This document shows, piece by piece, positions 52,465 through 61,152 of a stretch of 64,000 bases of DNA. The position numbers and the translations under genes were made by a program. Each line of letters opens with the position of its first letter. The stretch's first letter is position 1. The DNA comes from a virus. The notes beneath the pieces were generated by a model. That model did not search any database, was not told the DNA's origin, and saw only the letters and a program-made list of their open reading frames with translations. The stretch spans positions 1-64,000 of the IMG/VR virus record IMGVR_UViG_3300048591_000242. One strand, given 5' to 3'.

Positions 52465-53742
52465 TTAAGCAATCGCAGACTTGTCTGTAACGATCAACTT
52501 AACAACAGCAGCAACAACAAGGTTAACGGTGACTGTTGTGGTAGCAGCATTCACTTCTACCAATGCGTCGTCATTCACCCACTTGGTGCCGTCCTGGACC
52601 CAAAGCTCAACGCTTAAAGTGTCGCCTGCCAAACCATGGTTAAAGGTGTGAACTGTAGCAGCAGCGCCTGCAGTGTATACCGCAGTCTTAGCATTGATCA
52701 GGTCACGTAATGCATCAGTACCATCGCCAGCAGCAGCCGCTACTTCGTTGATAGCTTCTACCAGGTTACCCTTAGCTGTAGTAGTAAGGTTAGCCAGTGT
52801 ACCTTCAACGCCAGTAGCTCGAGTTACTTCGTTAGAAATAGCTGTAGCATTAGCAGCAGCAGAAGCGTTAGCTGTGTCGGCATTTGCATCTACTTCATTG
52901 ATAGCAGCTACCAAAGTAGTTTTGGCATCTGTAGTCAGTGAAGCCAAAGAACCTTCTACGCCAGTCGCACGAGTAGTCTCGTCTGCAATTGCAGTAGCGT
53001 TAGTAGCAATAGCGGTAGCATTTGTAGCGATAGCTGTAGCGTTGGCACCGGCCTCTGCGTCAACTTCGTTAATCGCAGCTACTAAAGAAGTCTTAGCTGT
53101 AGTGGTTAAAGATGCTAATGCACCCTCTACACCAGTGGCTCGGGTTACTTCGTTAGCGATTGCAGTAGCGTTTGCATCGGCATGCGCATCGACTTCGTTG
53201 ATAGCTGCAACTACTGAACCTTTAGCATCGGTAGTCAAACCAGCCAAATCAGCAATTGTAGTATTAATCAGGCCAACTGCTGTTTGTACTTCACCTAGGG
53301 TATCCATTGCCTCAGTAGCGGTACCCAGGATCTCAGCATTAAGGTCAGCCAAACCAGTGTTAACCATAGTGGTTAACGTGTTGTAAAGGTCAGGGTCATT
53401 GTTCAATGCAGTTGCAATTTCTTGCAATGTATTCAATGCTTCTGGAGCAGTACCGACGATGTCGGCAATCTCTTTACGGAAAGAACCAGCGGTGGTACTG
53501 TCACCATTGATAACGTTAACGACTGCTTCTAATGCAGCCAGATCAGCATCGCTACCGAAAGATTGTACAATTACTGCACCTTCTGAATCCAGACTTGAGA
53601 ACTTCAATAACTTGGCGGTACTGTTAAACCAAATACGACCAGCACTAAGCGGGGTAGGATCAGCAGCTAACTGCTCTACATTCATGTTCTCAATGAACGC
53701 GCCTGCTGGAAGGGTTATACCGTGATATTTTTTAAATGACAT
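52465..53742 (-). CDS. Abundant tail-fibre protein with four coiled-coil repeats (425 aa)
   Basis: The N-terminus (PTPLSAGRIWFNSTAKLLKFSS, about 28-50) is a common tail-fibre attachment motif. Residues 165-345 hold four repeats of about 45 residues with LASLTTxAKTxLVAAINEV, ATGVEG and NATAIA units, typical of trimeric coiled-coil fibre shafts. The C-terminal 75 residues (VYTAGAAATVHTFNHGLAGDTLSVELWVQDG) are the H-x-x-x-HG domain seen in neighbouring genes. Codon use is of the highly expressed class, like the capsid gene. It likely forms a major fibre. Confidence 0.7.
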   Translation of the reverse strand: MSFKKYHGITLPAGAFIENMNVEQLAADPTPLSAGRIWFNSTAKLLKFSSLDSEGAVIVQSFGSDADLAALEAVVNVINGDSTTAGSFRKEIADIVGTAPEALNTLQEIATALNNDPDLYNTLTTMVNTGLADLNAEILGTATEAMDTLGEVQTAVGLINTTIADLAGLTTDAKGSVVAAINEVDAHADANATAIANEVTRATGVEGALASLTTTAKTSLVAAINEVDAEAGANATAIATNATAIATNATAIADETTRATGVEGSLASLTTDAKTTLVAAINEVDANADTANASAAANATAISNEVTRATGVEGTLANLTTTAKGNLVEAINEVAAAAGDGTDALRDLINAKTAVYTAGAAATVHTFNHGLAGDTLSVELWVQDGTKWVNDDALVEVNAATTTVTVNLVVAAVVKLIVTDKSAIA

Positions 53743-53825
53743 ATACTGTCCATCCTATTAAGAATTTATAAAGAGTTTTTTTCCTCGCCACGGTGTATCT
53801 GAGTAGATATCCTTATCGGTATTTA

Positions 53826-54026
53826 CTAAATCATCCGTTTAAGCGCCAGCAACTCGTCGTCTACTCGCTTGCAGCAAGAGTTACTATGCTTAAGCCTCCA
53901 TGCGCTTTCTTCAAGTTCCGATTTAAAAATAAAAGATTTGTTTTGTACGGCTACAAGCTCCGCGCCGTTAGCCTTCATGTATGCCGCTAAGTGCATGTCA
54001 CGGCTAATTATTTTTATCTCACCCAC
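53826..54026 (-). CDS. Small DUF5659-like protein (66 aa)
   Basis: Starts with GTG eight bases after GGAG. The pattern ISRDMHLAAYMKANGAELVAVQNKSFIFKSELEESAW resembles small DUF5659-type phage proteins (a single compact alpha/beta unit), many of which sit among tail genes; their role is unknown. The match is from memory of the pattern only. Cys-Cys near the C-terminus is unusual. It is isolated between two fibre genes with a gap of about 100 bases on each side. Confidence 0.5.
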   Translation of the reverse strand: MGEIKIISRDMHLAAYMKANGAELVAVQNKSFIFKSELEESAWRLKHSNSCCKRVDDELLALKRMI

Positions 54027-54093
54027 GTGCCTGCTCCGCCAAGTAATTTCAGTGTTTATTTCGCATAGTATTCAATAATTATTTACTGAACAC

Positions 54094-54118
54094 CCCTATA
54101 ACCATACTACATTATAGG
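54094..54118 (-). terminator. Hairpin terminator
   Basis: CCTATA and TATAGG pair, extended by CACC/GGTG with a mismatch, 15 bases after the stop codon of the fibre gene at 54133. Confidence 0.55.
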
Positions 54119-54132
54119 TGGATAGATAAACC

Positions 54133-55851
54133 CTAGATGAGGGTAAGCTTAACACGTATATCTGCAGGGTAGATAAGTGTAACCGTTACTGTGCTATTAT
54201 CTACAATAACAATATTAGCATCGTCATTGTGATAGGTACCGTCTTCATGTAGTACCCAAAGAGTAGCATTTATTAAAGTAGTATTTAGGTCATGAGTTAT
54301 GGTGTGGACTAGGTGAGGTTCAGTAGACTCATGTATCCAACCCAGAGTGGGTCCATTAATACCACCGGCATCTTCTATAGCGGCTACTAGAGTATTATAC
54401 TCAGACTGTAAGCTATCTAGTCTATCCTCAAGAATAGTCTGTTGTTGTTCGTATCCGTTTGTTTCGCTACCCTCTGCTACTATAGCAGGTTGGATTAACA
54501 CCTTGATTACTTCAGACTCATCTAAGTGCACGTCTATAACGTTGTTAGATACCATCTGTACATCTAAAACCTTTAATGAGAAGCTCTTATCAGGATTACG
54601 TACCCAGACAGATACACCCACGTATGGAGTCATAAGGTTATGTGAAATACGATGATAGGTGCCAGCAAACTCACTCTTAAATAAGAATGAATTCGGTAAC
54701 GGTCTTTGTAATACTAAACGGATATTCTTAGCTACTGCTAAGGGTACTTCTACCCGACCACTAGTTATTAAGTTAACTGGTGAGTCAGTATGTACCCATG
54801 TACCAGTACCATCGTCTACCCACAATGTAGCCGATAGAAAACCACTGTTTAGTCCATGGATTACGTTATGTAACTCAGAGGGAACCGTGGATTCATATAA
54901 GTAGCCACCACTATCGGTAGTAACTGGTCTAACTATAGCCATGATCTCAGAAGCTACAGCAGAAGTTACAGTAACAGTATTGTTATCCACCATTACGCAG
55001 CCGTTTAATGTAGTCTGCTTGTAGATCTTTTCAATGGGATCTAACTCCCATAAAGTAATATCTACAAACTCACTATTTAAATTATGGTTTATGGTGTGAA
55101 GTGTTAGTGGCTCACCTGAGATATAGATGTATCCACCGTTTTGAAGAGTATTTCCTTCACTACCGCGTAACACTAAATCCTCTAGATAGTAGTATAGCTC
55201 ACGTAGATCACTAAACTCCTGTAGTACAGTAGCGAAGTTTATCTCTACGTTGTCCTGTCTATCTGCTAACTGAGAGTGTCTAATCTCTAGGTCAGTTACC
55301 TGCTGTGCAGTAGCTCTATCGTTATAGCCTGGAGCCATACGCATTAACATTTCATTAATGCGCTCTATACCACTATTTAAAAGTTCTGTCTCAGAGCTTT
55401 GTTTTAAAATAGGGTTTCTAGCTATTGGGTTATAACTCACCATACCGGTAATATTAGACCAGGCAGTGATGTCTTTTCTGTCGAAGGCTAACTGAGATAC
55501 CTTAGTCATTAACTCAGTATCGACGCCGTTAGCGCCACCAGTTACTTGATATCTAATACGTACTGCTTCCCAGTCTCCACGTATCAAGATATAGCTATAT
55601 ACGTCTTTACCAGTTAAGGCAGCTAAGCGTACATAAATGGGTGAGAAGATATAGTCTCTATCTACTCGTAGTACTTGAGAGATGGTATTACCATTGTTGT
55701 CGACAAGTCCTTCTACCGTTAATCCGTCACGATAGAAAGAACCATGTAGTGGTATTACTGCTACGGTATTGGCTAATAGATGAACCTCATTTAGTACAAG
55801 GTTATCTGGATTAGACGCCGTAGGGTCAAAGGTATAGTCTTGAGATGGCAT
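54133..55851 (-). CDS. Tail-fibre protein: FDPT-type N-terminus and four H-x-x-x-H domains (572 aa)
   Basis: Residues 1-150 match the FDPTG N-terminal type (DYTFDPTASNPDN; WSNITGMVSYNP). Four copies of a domain of about 70 residues follow: LHTINHNLNSEFVDITLWE, LHNVIHGLNSGFLSATLWV, YHRISHNLMTPYVGVSVWV and VHTITHDLNTTLINATLWV, with a coiled-coil linker (EQQQTILEDRLDSLQSEYN) before the last. The ATG at 55851 touches the TAA of the upstream gene; a GTG at 55860 is the alternative. It probably forms part of a tail fibre together with the gene upstream. Confidence 0.65.
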   Translation of the reverse strand: MPSQDYTFDPTASNPDNLVLNEVHLLANTVAVIPLHGSFYRDGLTVEGLVDNNGNTISQVLRVDRDYIFSPIYVRLAALTGKDVYSYILIRGDWEAVRIRYQVTGGANGVDTELMTKVSQLAFDRKDITAWSNITGMVSYNPIARNPILKQSSETELLNSGIERINEMLMRMAPGYNDRATAQQVTDLEIRHSQLADRQDNVEINFATVLQEFSDLRELYYYLEDLVLRGSEGNTLQNGGYIYISGEPLTLHTINHNLNSEFVDITLWELDPIEKIYKQTTLNGCVMVDNNTVTVTSAVASEIMAIVRPVTTDSGGYLYESTVPSELHNVIHGLNSGFLSATLWVDDGTGTWVHTDSPVNLITSGRVEVPLAVAKNIRLVLQRPLPNSFLFKSEFAGTYHRISHNLMTPYVGVSVWVRNPDKSFSLKVLDVQMVSNNVIDVHLDESEVIKVLIQPAIVAEGSETNGYEQQQTILEDRLDSLQSEYNTLVAAIEDAGGINGPTLGWIHESTEPHLVHTITHDLNTTLINATLWVLHEDGTYHNDDANIVIVDNSTVTVTLIYPADIRVKLTLI

Positions 55852-55852
55852 A

Positions 55853-56842
55853 TTAGTCACTTACCCTAAGCAAAGTTATTCCACATATTACCCCTTCTCT
55901 AGCTATCACCACATTGCCTGCCGTGGAGTTTGATTTTCTTAGCTGTAGTTTAACTACGTTTCCAGCAGTAAGACCCACAGTGGTACCTGTACGCGTCGAT
56001 TGACTAAGTACTGTGTTCTCTACTAGAAATCTGAATTCTACATCTAAAGGGGTGTCCGTAAGTTCATCTACAGGGTTACCACTAAACATAACCATGTATG
56101 TTCCAGTAAAGGCAACTGTGACTGATATACCAATATCAGTCCACGTAGCATTTTGTACATTATTTAGCACAGGGTTAGTGCTTACTGTATTAGCTTCAGC
56201 CGTATAGATGTTTTTATGGCCAGTTATAGTAGACAGTGTAGCCGCTATAGAAGCCATACCCTCAGTCATCGGCTGTATGTAGCCTTCATTTAGGTCTACA
56301 ATGTCAGCCATAGTAATGTGCCTTTCTGGAGAACGGATAGCCGCCTCCAGAGAAGTAAACTTAGCTAATATTTCTGCTATACCCACAAAGTTATCTAAAC
56401 GATGTGTATGTGGGGTAGGTGGAAACCCAGTAGGTACATTTACAATGTCAGCCCATGTTCTGGAATTAAGGTTAGCTAATGCATCTAAGCCATCCTGTAT
56501 AGCCTGACTTTCTTCATTTACGTATTCACCACCCAATGTCTGATAGTTTAACAGGAAACTACCTACACGGTTTACGTCTACTAGTGCCACAGCTCCTGAG
56601 ATGGGTACTCCTACTTTCTCACTAGCTTCTTCAAAGGGATAGGCATAAAAATAATCTACTCCTTCTATTAAAGCATTGCCTGTGGCTACATCAACAACAA
56701 CCATACTGTTATTGTAAAAAGGCGCGTTTCTTGGCACAAAGTAATTGTGATCTGCACCAGAAATAGCATTTACCGTATGAGACTCATTGGAGATGCGATT
56801 TGCATTAATGGTCCCCGTCGGATCAAAAACAAATAACGGCAT
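55853..56842 (-). CDS. Tail-fibre or baseplate protein, FDPTG-type N-terminus (329 aa)
   Basis: Begins MPLFVFDPTGTINANRISNE and has IVNVPTGFPPTPHTHRLDNF at about 140-160, the same N-terminal module as the genes at 27473 and 54133. After a helical part, the C-terminal 125 residues form a beta-rich domain (NATWTDIGISVTVAFTGTYMVMFSG ... FRFLVENTVLSQST), reminiscent of TNF- or C1q-like fibre tips. AGGGGATA precedes the ATG. It is translationally coupled with the next gene, so the two likely assemble together. Confidence 0.6.
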   Translation of the reverse strand: MPLFVFDPTGTINANRISNESHTVNAISGADHNYFVPRNAPFYNNSMVVVDVATGNALIEGVDYFYAYPFEEASEKVGVPISGAVALVDVNRVGSFLLNYQTLGGEYVNEESQAIQDGLDALANLNSRTWADIVNVPTGFPPTPHTHRLDNFVGIAEILAKFTSLEAAIRSPERHITMADIVDLNEGYIQPMTEGMASIAATLSTITGHKNIYTAEANTVSTNPVLNNVQNATWTDIGISVTVAFTGTYMVMFSGNPVDELTDTPLDVEFRFLVENTVLSQSTRTGTTVGLTAGNVVKLQLRKSNSTAGNVVIAREGVICGITLLRVSD

Positions 56843-56947
56843 GGCCTATCCCCTTTTTTGTGTTATAAGTGTAATAATACTGAATATTCATCCATAGTAT
56901 TTAACCGATAGATCCTATGTATGCGGTGTTTACATAACGGAGGAATC

Positions 56948-58192
56948 ATGCTAACTTTACATTACTGTCACGTTAAAGACGACAACGGATGGTCTGCTTT
57001 AGACGACACAGACGTTTCTATCAACGACCTATATTTGGGTTATAAAAGAATAAGAATTTACGTAACAACCACAGATAAACCCAATGCACTGCGTACTATA
57101 GATTTAGACAAAATCTTTGGGACTATCTCTCCTACTAACTATAACCTAAGCCTAAGTGCTTGGGTAGCTACCGCTTCAGAATCGCTACTTACTCAAGTAA
57201 ACTCAGGTGTACTGCTAAACGAAGTAGGGGCTATGAGAAGAAAGGATCTGTGGGATTACCCAGTAAACGTATCCATGGGTAACTCACTATACGGGGAAGG
57301 CAGTACGGTACCTAAAGGCCTAACCGTAGATCTAGTAGTTAGCCCTAAGACTAACTCCGATATTTGGGTTATAGACAAATTAGCTAATAAATGTTTAATG
57401 TCTATAAATGGTAGGGTTGTTAAAACAGAAAGATCTGGAGATAGACTTTTTGTTAAAAATGCCAGAAACCATCTAACCAACGAAACTCAAATTGTATCCG
57501 TATTAGAATTTGAAGAGTTAGGTAACATTACTACTTTGGATGTAAGAGATCTAACTAGTAGAAACCTAGGTACCAACTATCCAGCCAGCGGTAAGGTATC
57601 CAGTAGAGTATTGTTGACTACTCCTTTTAGTTTAACAGATAAAACAGTGATGGCTGTAGTAGATGGCTATCCACATTTCTTAGATGGCTCTGTAGAGGTA
57701 AGAGATGCCAATACAGTAATCATTAAGTTATACCACAACAGTGTCTGTAAGCGTATGTTATTGGACAATACCTTAAACGGTGGGCCGTATAGCGGCAGTA
57801 CCGTACGTAATACAGGTATCCATATAGTAGGTTTGGATATATTAGATTACCTAAATAACACTAATAGTTTTCTTGTTATTATAGATAATGATGATGTAAA
57901 CAGACATACTACCAAAGCCGGTAGAACTGACATTATCGGCATGTATACTACCTACTATCCACCACAAGGTATATTGGTAGCTGAGGACGGTAGACTACTG
58001 GAGTATGCTGTAGAGGGTACCGACGGAGATCAGACCGCTATCAATACCACTATTAACATACGCAATAACTTTATCCATGATAAAGGTAAAATAGGGGATC
58101 TTACTGTCGCTACTAATACAAAGGAGCTTAGTCCTAAACCTAAAGCTATGGATGCTACTTTTGTGGATATATATACCACTGTACCTGCATAA
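56948..58192 (+). CDS. Probable structural protein (414 aa)
   Basis: Not recognised. GGAGG lies four bases before the ATG at 56948, which is preferred over an in-frame start at 56921. The sequence is beta-rich (HYCHVKDDNGWSALDDTDVSI; SRVLLTTPFSLTDKTVMAVVDGYPHFLDGSVEVRDANTVIIKL). The run 'VMAVVDGYPHFLDGSVEV' resembles tail or baseplate proteins. It is the only + strand gene within the fibre region and is flanked by minus-strand genes, ending at a bidirectional terminator. Confidence 0.5.
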   Translation: MLTLHYCHVKDDNGWSALDDTDVSINDLYLGYKRIRIYVTTTDKPNALRTIDLDKIFGTISPTNYNLSLSAWVATASESLLTQVNSGVLLNEVGAMRRKDLWDYPVNVSMGNSLYGEGSTVPKGLTVDLVVSPKTNSDIWVIDKLANKCLMSINGRVVKTERSGDRLFVKNARNHLTNETQIVSVLEFEELGNITTLDVRDLTSRNLGTNYPASGKVSSRVLLTTPFSLTDKTVMAVVDGYPHFLDGSVEVRDANTVIIKLYHNSVCKRMLLDNTLNGGPYSGSTVRNTGIHIVGLDILDYLNNTNSFLVIIDNDDVNRHTTKAGRTDIIGMYTTYYPPQGILVAEDGRLLEYAVEGTDGDQTAINTTINIRNNFIHDKGKIGDLTVATNTKELSPKPKAMDATFVDIYTTVPA

Positions 58193-58234
58193 GCATACTA
58201 GAGATACCCAAACGGGTATCTCTAGTACTATGCT
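58192..58234. terminator. Bidirectional terminator overlapping both stop codons
   Basis: CTAGAGATACCC (58198-58209) pairs with GGGTATCTCTAG (58214-58225). Outer stem AGCATA (58192-58197) with TATGCT (58229-58234). The + stop codon ends at 58192 and the minus-strand stop codon begins at 58234. Confidence 0.9.
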
Positions 58235-58839
58235 CAGTTTTGAACAGTCAGTAGTGCTTCTTCTAGTGTAGCTATATAGGCATCTTTCTTCTCTAATAAA
58301 GCAGATAGCCTAGCAGCAGCAGCATGTGCACTAGTACGATTCTGAATCAATAAAGCTCTGTTAAGCTCTAGTAATTCATGTTGTTTTAGATCTATACCAC
58401 CTAATACAGGTACTCGATGTAACTTAACTGTAGGTGTGGCCCCAGTAATATCCGTAGATAAATTAGTAAGCTCAGTAACCAGTGAAGCTAAAGATAATGA
58501 GTCCGGCAGCATACCCAGATCAATAGAAACTAGCATTCTGTTATACGGAACCATAGCTGAGCTAGGTATACCCTCTATATAACTAGAAGGCAACGTTAGC
58601 TCAGGCTCCCCACTTAGAGAGACAAGTTTTACGATGTTTACATCTAAATCCTTATCTGCGGTATAGTCTTCTTGCGCTAGGCCATATGGTTCATAATAGA
58701 CAGTGTAGACATCCACACCACTGGATACCAATGAGGTTATTTTGGATATCTCGACACATTTATATACACTACCTTCTACTACAGTAAAGGGTACCTTTAC
58801 TGAGTATATACCAGTAGCGTTTATATTCGGTGTAAACAT
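58234..58839 (-). CDS. Probable structural protein (201 aa)
   Basis: Not recognised. GGAG lies before the ATG. The N-terminal two thirds are beta-prone (GIYSVKVPFTVVEGSVYKCVEI; DVYTVYYEPYGLAQEDY), and the last 55 residues form a helix (LLELNRALLIQNRTSAHAAAARLSALLEKKDAYIATLEEAL), a likely coiled coil. It starts 20 bases after the stop codon of the 427-aa gene and is co-transcribed with it, fitting a tail or baseplate pair. Confidence 0.5.
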   Translation of the reverse strand: MFTPNINATGIYSVKVPFTVVEGSVYKCVEISKITSLVSSGVDVYTVYYEPYGLAQEDYTADKDLDVNIVKLVSLSGEPELTLPSSYIEGIPSSAMVPYNRMLVSIDLGMLPDSLSLASLVTELTNLSTDITGATPTVKLHRVPVLGGIDLKQHELLELNRALLIQNRTSAHAAAARLSALLEKKDAYIATLEEALLTVQN

Positions 58840-58859
58840 AAGTGACTCCAGATAACCCT

Positions 58860-60143
58860 TTAGCTTACATTAGCCAGGTATGATTGTTTCGTTACTATAC
58901 GGTGAGTAACACCATTCGTAGTATAGGTAATATAAGTAACACCGCCTACCAGTAACCTACTGTGATTCACAGGTAGCGCCATTATGCCGTCATCGGTTTC
59001 CGCTATACGTAAACCTTTCTCCATGGCAATTATAGCCTGTTTAGTATTATCCGCTAAGCGATTTAAATTAATATCGTTTATTGGAATAATAGCGTAATCT
59101 GGATATAGCTCACCAAACTCACTGTCCTGAGTACTGTTGTCTTCAGTAATTACTACAAAGCCCATGGACTTATACTGAGACACTGCATAGGTTACTTCAC
59201 TTAGGTTTACCTCTACCGGACTAACGCCTAGCTTTACTGCAGCAGCACGAGCTATGTCAGTATGTTTAACCATAGGACTTAATACGTAGTCTACACTACC
59301 ACTGGAGCGTAGTGCTACGTTATCCCACAGAGGTACTATACTAATAGTGGTATGTATTACTAGATCTGGGAAATAAGGTAACCAGTCATTAATACTAAGT
59401 GTAGTATTAGCTATTAGGAATGCCCTTATAGCCTGGATTTGATTTTCATAAATCAAACCACTGGCGCCATAGGTAACCAGAGTCCATACTAACTCAGTAC
59501 TAAAGTCAGACACAGGGTCTACCCAGCGTAACTTCAACGTAGCTATTTTAGTAGCAGGATCACCATCTCGAATTTCTTCGATATCTACCATCTTAGCGCT
59601 ATAGTCGTAGTCCTCAAGCATAGCTAGCATATTAGCATAGCTAGCATTTAAGTCGTTTGGATTAGGAATAGGCGGTAGTATACGGATTTCATGTTCATCA
59701 TAGGTTTCCCTAAATGTAGCATCAGAGAACCAAATAGCAAACGTAACTGGCTCACCCGCTACTGTAGTATTCCATCTAATCATACCCGGTAGAGATTTAC
59801 CGCCATACTCTATAAGTGGGGTAGAATGCACCAGTACGTCAGAAGGATAACGACTGCCGAATTGCTCCTCAAAGGTAAGTCCGTTTACAAAGTTATCTAG
59901 AATATCTTCTAGTCTTTGTAATATGTACTCATCCGTACCGTTAGGCATATTCTTATTTATGCCATCTTCCTTACAGCTAAATACTTCCACAGAAACTGAT
60001 TCATATGCGTGTTTGGCTATTGTGGTTTTTACGGTACTGAAGGTGCGGGAGTATGTGGATAGCTCCCCTAACGGAGCAATTACATTTAGCCCGCCATCTA
60101 ACATTGAATTTATTGTGGCAAAGCCTTTTATAATAAACGACAT
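58860..60143 (-). CDS. Probable tail or baseplate structural protein (427 aa)
   Basis: Not recognised. TGGAG precedes the ATG by eight bases. The protein is mixed alpha/beta and soluble, with aromatic strands (LVHSTPLIEYGGKSLPGMIRWNTTVAGEPVTFAIWFSD near residue 105) and helical parts. The C-terminus is beta-rich (HSRLLVGGVTYITYTTNGVTHRIV). It is first in a two-gene minus-strand unit, divergent from the small-gene block at 60266. Confidence 0.5.
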   Translation of the reverse strand: MSFIIKGFATINSMLDGGLNVIAPLGELSTYSRTFSTVKTTIAKHAYESVSVEVFSCKEDGINKNMPNGTDEYILQRLEDILDNFVNGLTFEEQFGSRYPSDVLVHSTPLIEYGGKSLPGMIRWNTTVAGEPVTFAIWFSDATFRETYDEHEIRILPPIPNPNDLNASYANMLAMLEDYDYSAKMVDIEEIRDGDPATKIATLKLRWVDPVSDFSTELVWTLVTYGASGLIYENQIQAIRAFLIANTTLSINDWLPYFPDLVIHTTISIVPLWDNVALRSSGSVDYVLSPMVKHTDIARAAAVKLGVSPVEVNLSEVTYAVSQYKSMGFVVITEDNSTQDSEFGELYPDYAIIPINDINLNRLADNTKQAIIAMEKGLRIAETDDGIMALPVNHSRLLVGGVTYITYTTNGVTHRIVTKQSYLANVS

Positions 60144-60207
60144 ATGAAGCTCCAGTGTATTTTAATGTGTATTTTAGCATAGAATTGGCGTATTGTTTGA
60201 ATTTGCC

Positions 60208-60233
60208 TTTAAATATATATTACCTTCTTGGAT
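60208..60233 (+). promoter_or_regulatory. Phage promoter-like motif
   Basis: AAATATATATTAC, four bases, then TTGGATT (a diverged second block), about 45 bases before the ATG at 60266 in a divergent gap. Confidence 0.5.
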
Positions 60234-60265
60234 TTACCTATAAAAACCACACAGAGGAACCGACC

Positions 60266-60592
60266 ATGGCATTACCAGGAGATTATAAAAGCTACACCAA
60301 TTGTGAAAATAAGCAATGTGATGAATGTGAAAACATAGCCTCATATTTGTTTTGTACGGAAGCCGACTCTATGGGTGCAGAATGGATAGCTCTTTGTAGT
60401 ATTCATTTTAAAGAACACAGGGACGCCCCACCCATAGTAGATACCTGTGATTGGTGTGGTGCTAACGATGTTGAAGTTGTGCCTATGAGAGATCAGGAAG
60501 AAGGACACAACGGCCCGGTATATGAAGTATGTGCTCCTTGTAGAAAGGCCCATATTAAACAGATGTCTGAGTTATACAACGATGAGTATTAG
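60266..60592 (+). CDS. Small protein with two Cys-rich (probable zinc) sites (108 aa)
   Basis: The ATG at 60266 follows AGAGGA by seven bases; the longer in-frame reading has no such site. Cysteines cluster as CENKQCDEC (13-21), C and C-x-x-H further on (residues 30-43), DTCDWCG (60-65) and VCAPC (88-92), which fits two treble-clef or ribbon-type zinc sites. Such small phage proteins often bind nucleic acid or host proteins. It heads the run of small genes that leads to the nucleotide-metabolism genes. Confidence 0.6.
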   Translation: MALPGDYKSYTNCENKQCDECENIASYLFCTEADSMGAEWIALCSIHFKEHRDAPPIVDTCDWCGANDVEVVPMRDQEEGHNGPVYEVCAPCRKAHIKQMSELYNDEY

Positions 60593-60600
60593 GGGTAATT

Positions 60601-60885
60601 ATGGGTGAGGCTAAAAGAAGAGGCTCTAAGGAAGAAAGAATAAAACAAGGAATTCTTAAAAAAGAAGAACTTAAACGAAATGAAGCCTTAGAGGATTTAC
60701 GTATAAAAGACGAAGCCGCTAAAAAACAGGAGGCCAGACGTATAGAGAACAATAAAAAGATTCCAGATAAAGAAGTATACGTACCTCGTTCTAGCAACCA
60801 TGGGTTAGGTAGGGCTGCACTTCTTACCTCAATTTATGCAGCAGCCGTTGTATGTAATAAAGACAACGACTCTAAGGAAAGCTAA
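60601..60885 (+). CDS. Small charged protein, MGEAKRR N-terminus (94 aa)
   Basis: Begins MGEAKRRGSKEERI, a start seen in assorted small phage proteins of unknown role. Residues 10-55 are an extremely charged helix (KEELKRNEALEDLRIKDEAA), and residues 68-85 are hydrophobic (LGRAALLTSIYAAAVV), a possible membrane segment or buried helix. It starts eight bases after the stop codon of the zinc-site gene. Confidence 0.5.
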   Translation: MGEAKRRGSKEERIKQGILKKEELKRNEALEDLRIKDEAAKKQEARRIENNKKIPDKEVYVPRSSNHGLGRAALLTSIYAAAVVCNKDNDSKES

Positions 60886-60886
60886 T

Positions 60887-61132
60887 ATGTCCGACAAACG
60901 CAGTGTGAAGATAGAGCTAAATGATCATGAACTAACTTTCCTTTTATTACTGATGGACGGTGAGGGCTATCCTGAGTTAATGGAGAAGTTACACGAAGCC
61001 AAACATAACGTGGAATATCCGACCCTATCCGAGATAGTGGTAACCAGTATACGTAGTATGGATGTCGGTGTTCTTGTATACTTAGTTAAAAACTTCAAAG
61101 ACATAAGAACCAAACTCAATACCAAACAATAA
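60887..61132 (+). CDS. Small protein of unknown function (81 aa)
   Basis: Not recognised. The ATG at 60887 follows AAGGAAAG and lies one base past the stop codon of the previous gene. It is acidic and helical (ELTFLLLLMDGEGYPELMEKLHEAKHN; IRSMDVGVLVYLVKNFKDI). The sense of coupling with its neighbour suggests common expression only. Confidence 0.5.
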   Translation: MSDKRSVKIELNDHELTFLLLLMDGEGYPELMEKLHEAKHNVEYPTLSEIVVTSIRSMDVGVLVYLVKNFKDIRTKLNTKQ

Positions 61133-61152
61133 CTCGTATTCGGAGAAATAAA

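Noticed and set aside
52673-53386. Long + strand frame opposite the coiled-coil fibre gene (237 aa)
   Set aside because: It is the low-complexity shadow of the Ala/Thr-rich repeats on the minus strand, with no ribosome site and no family resemblance.
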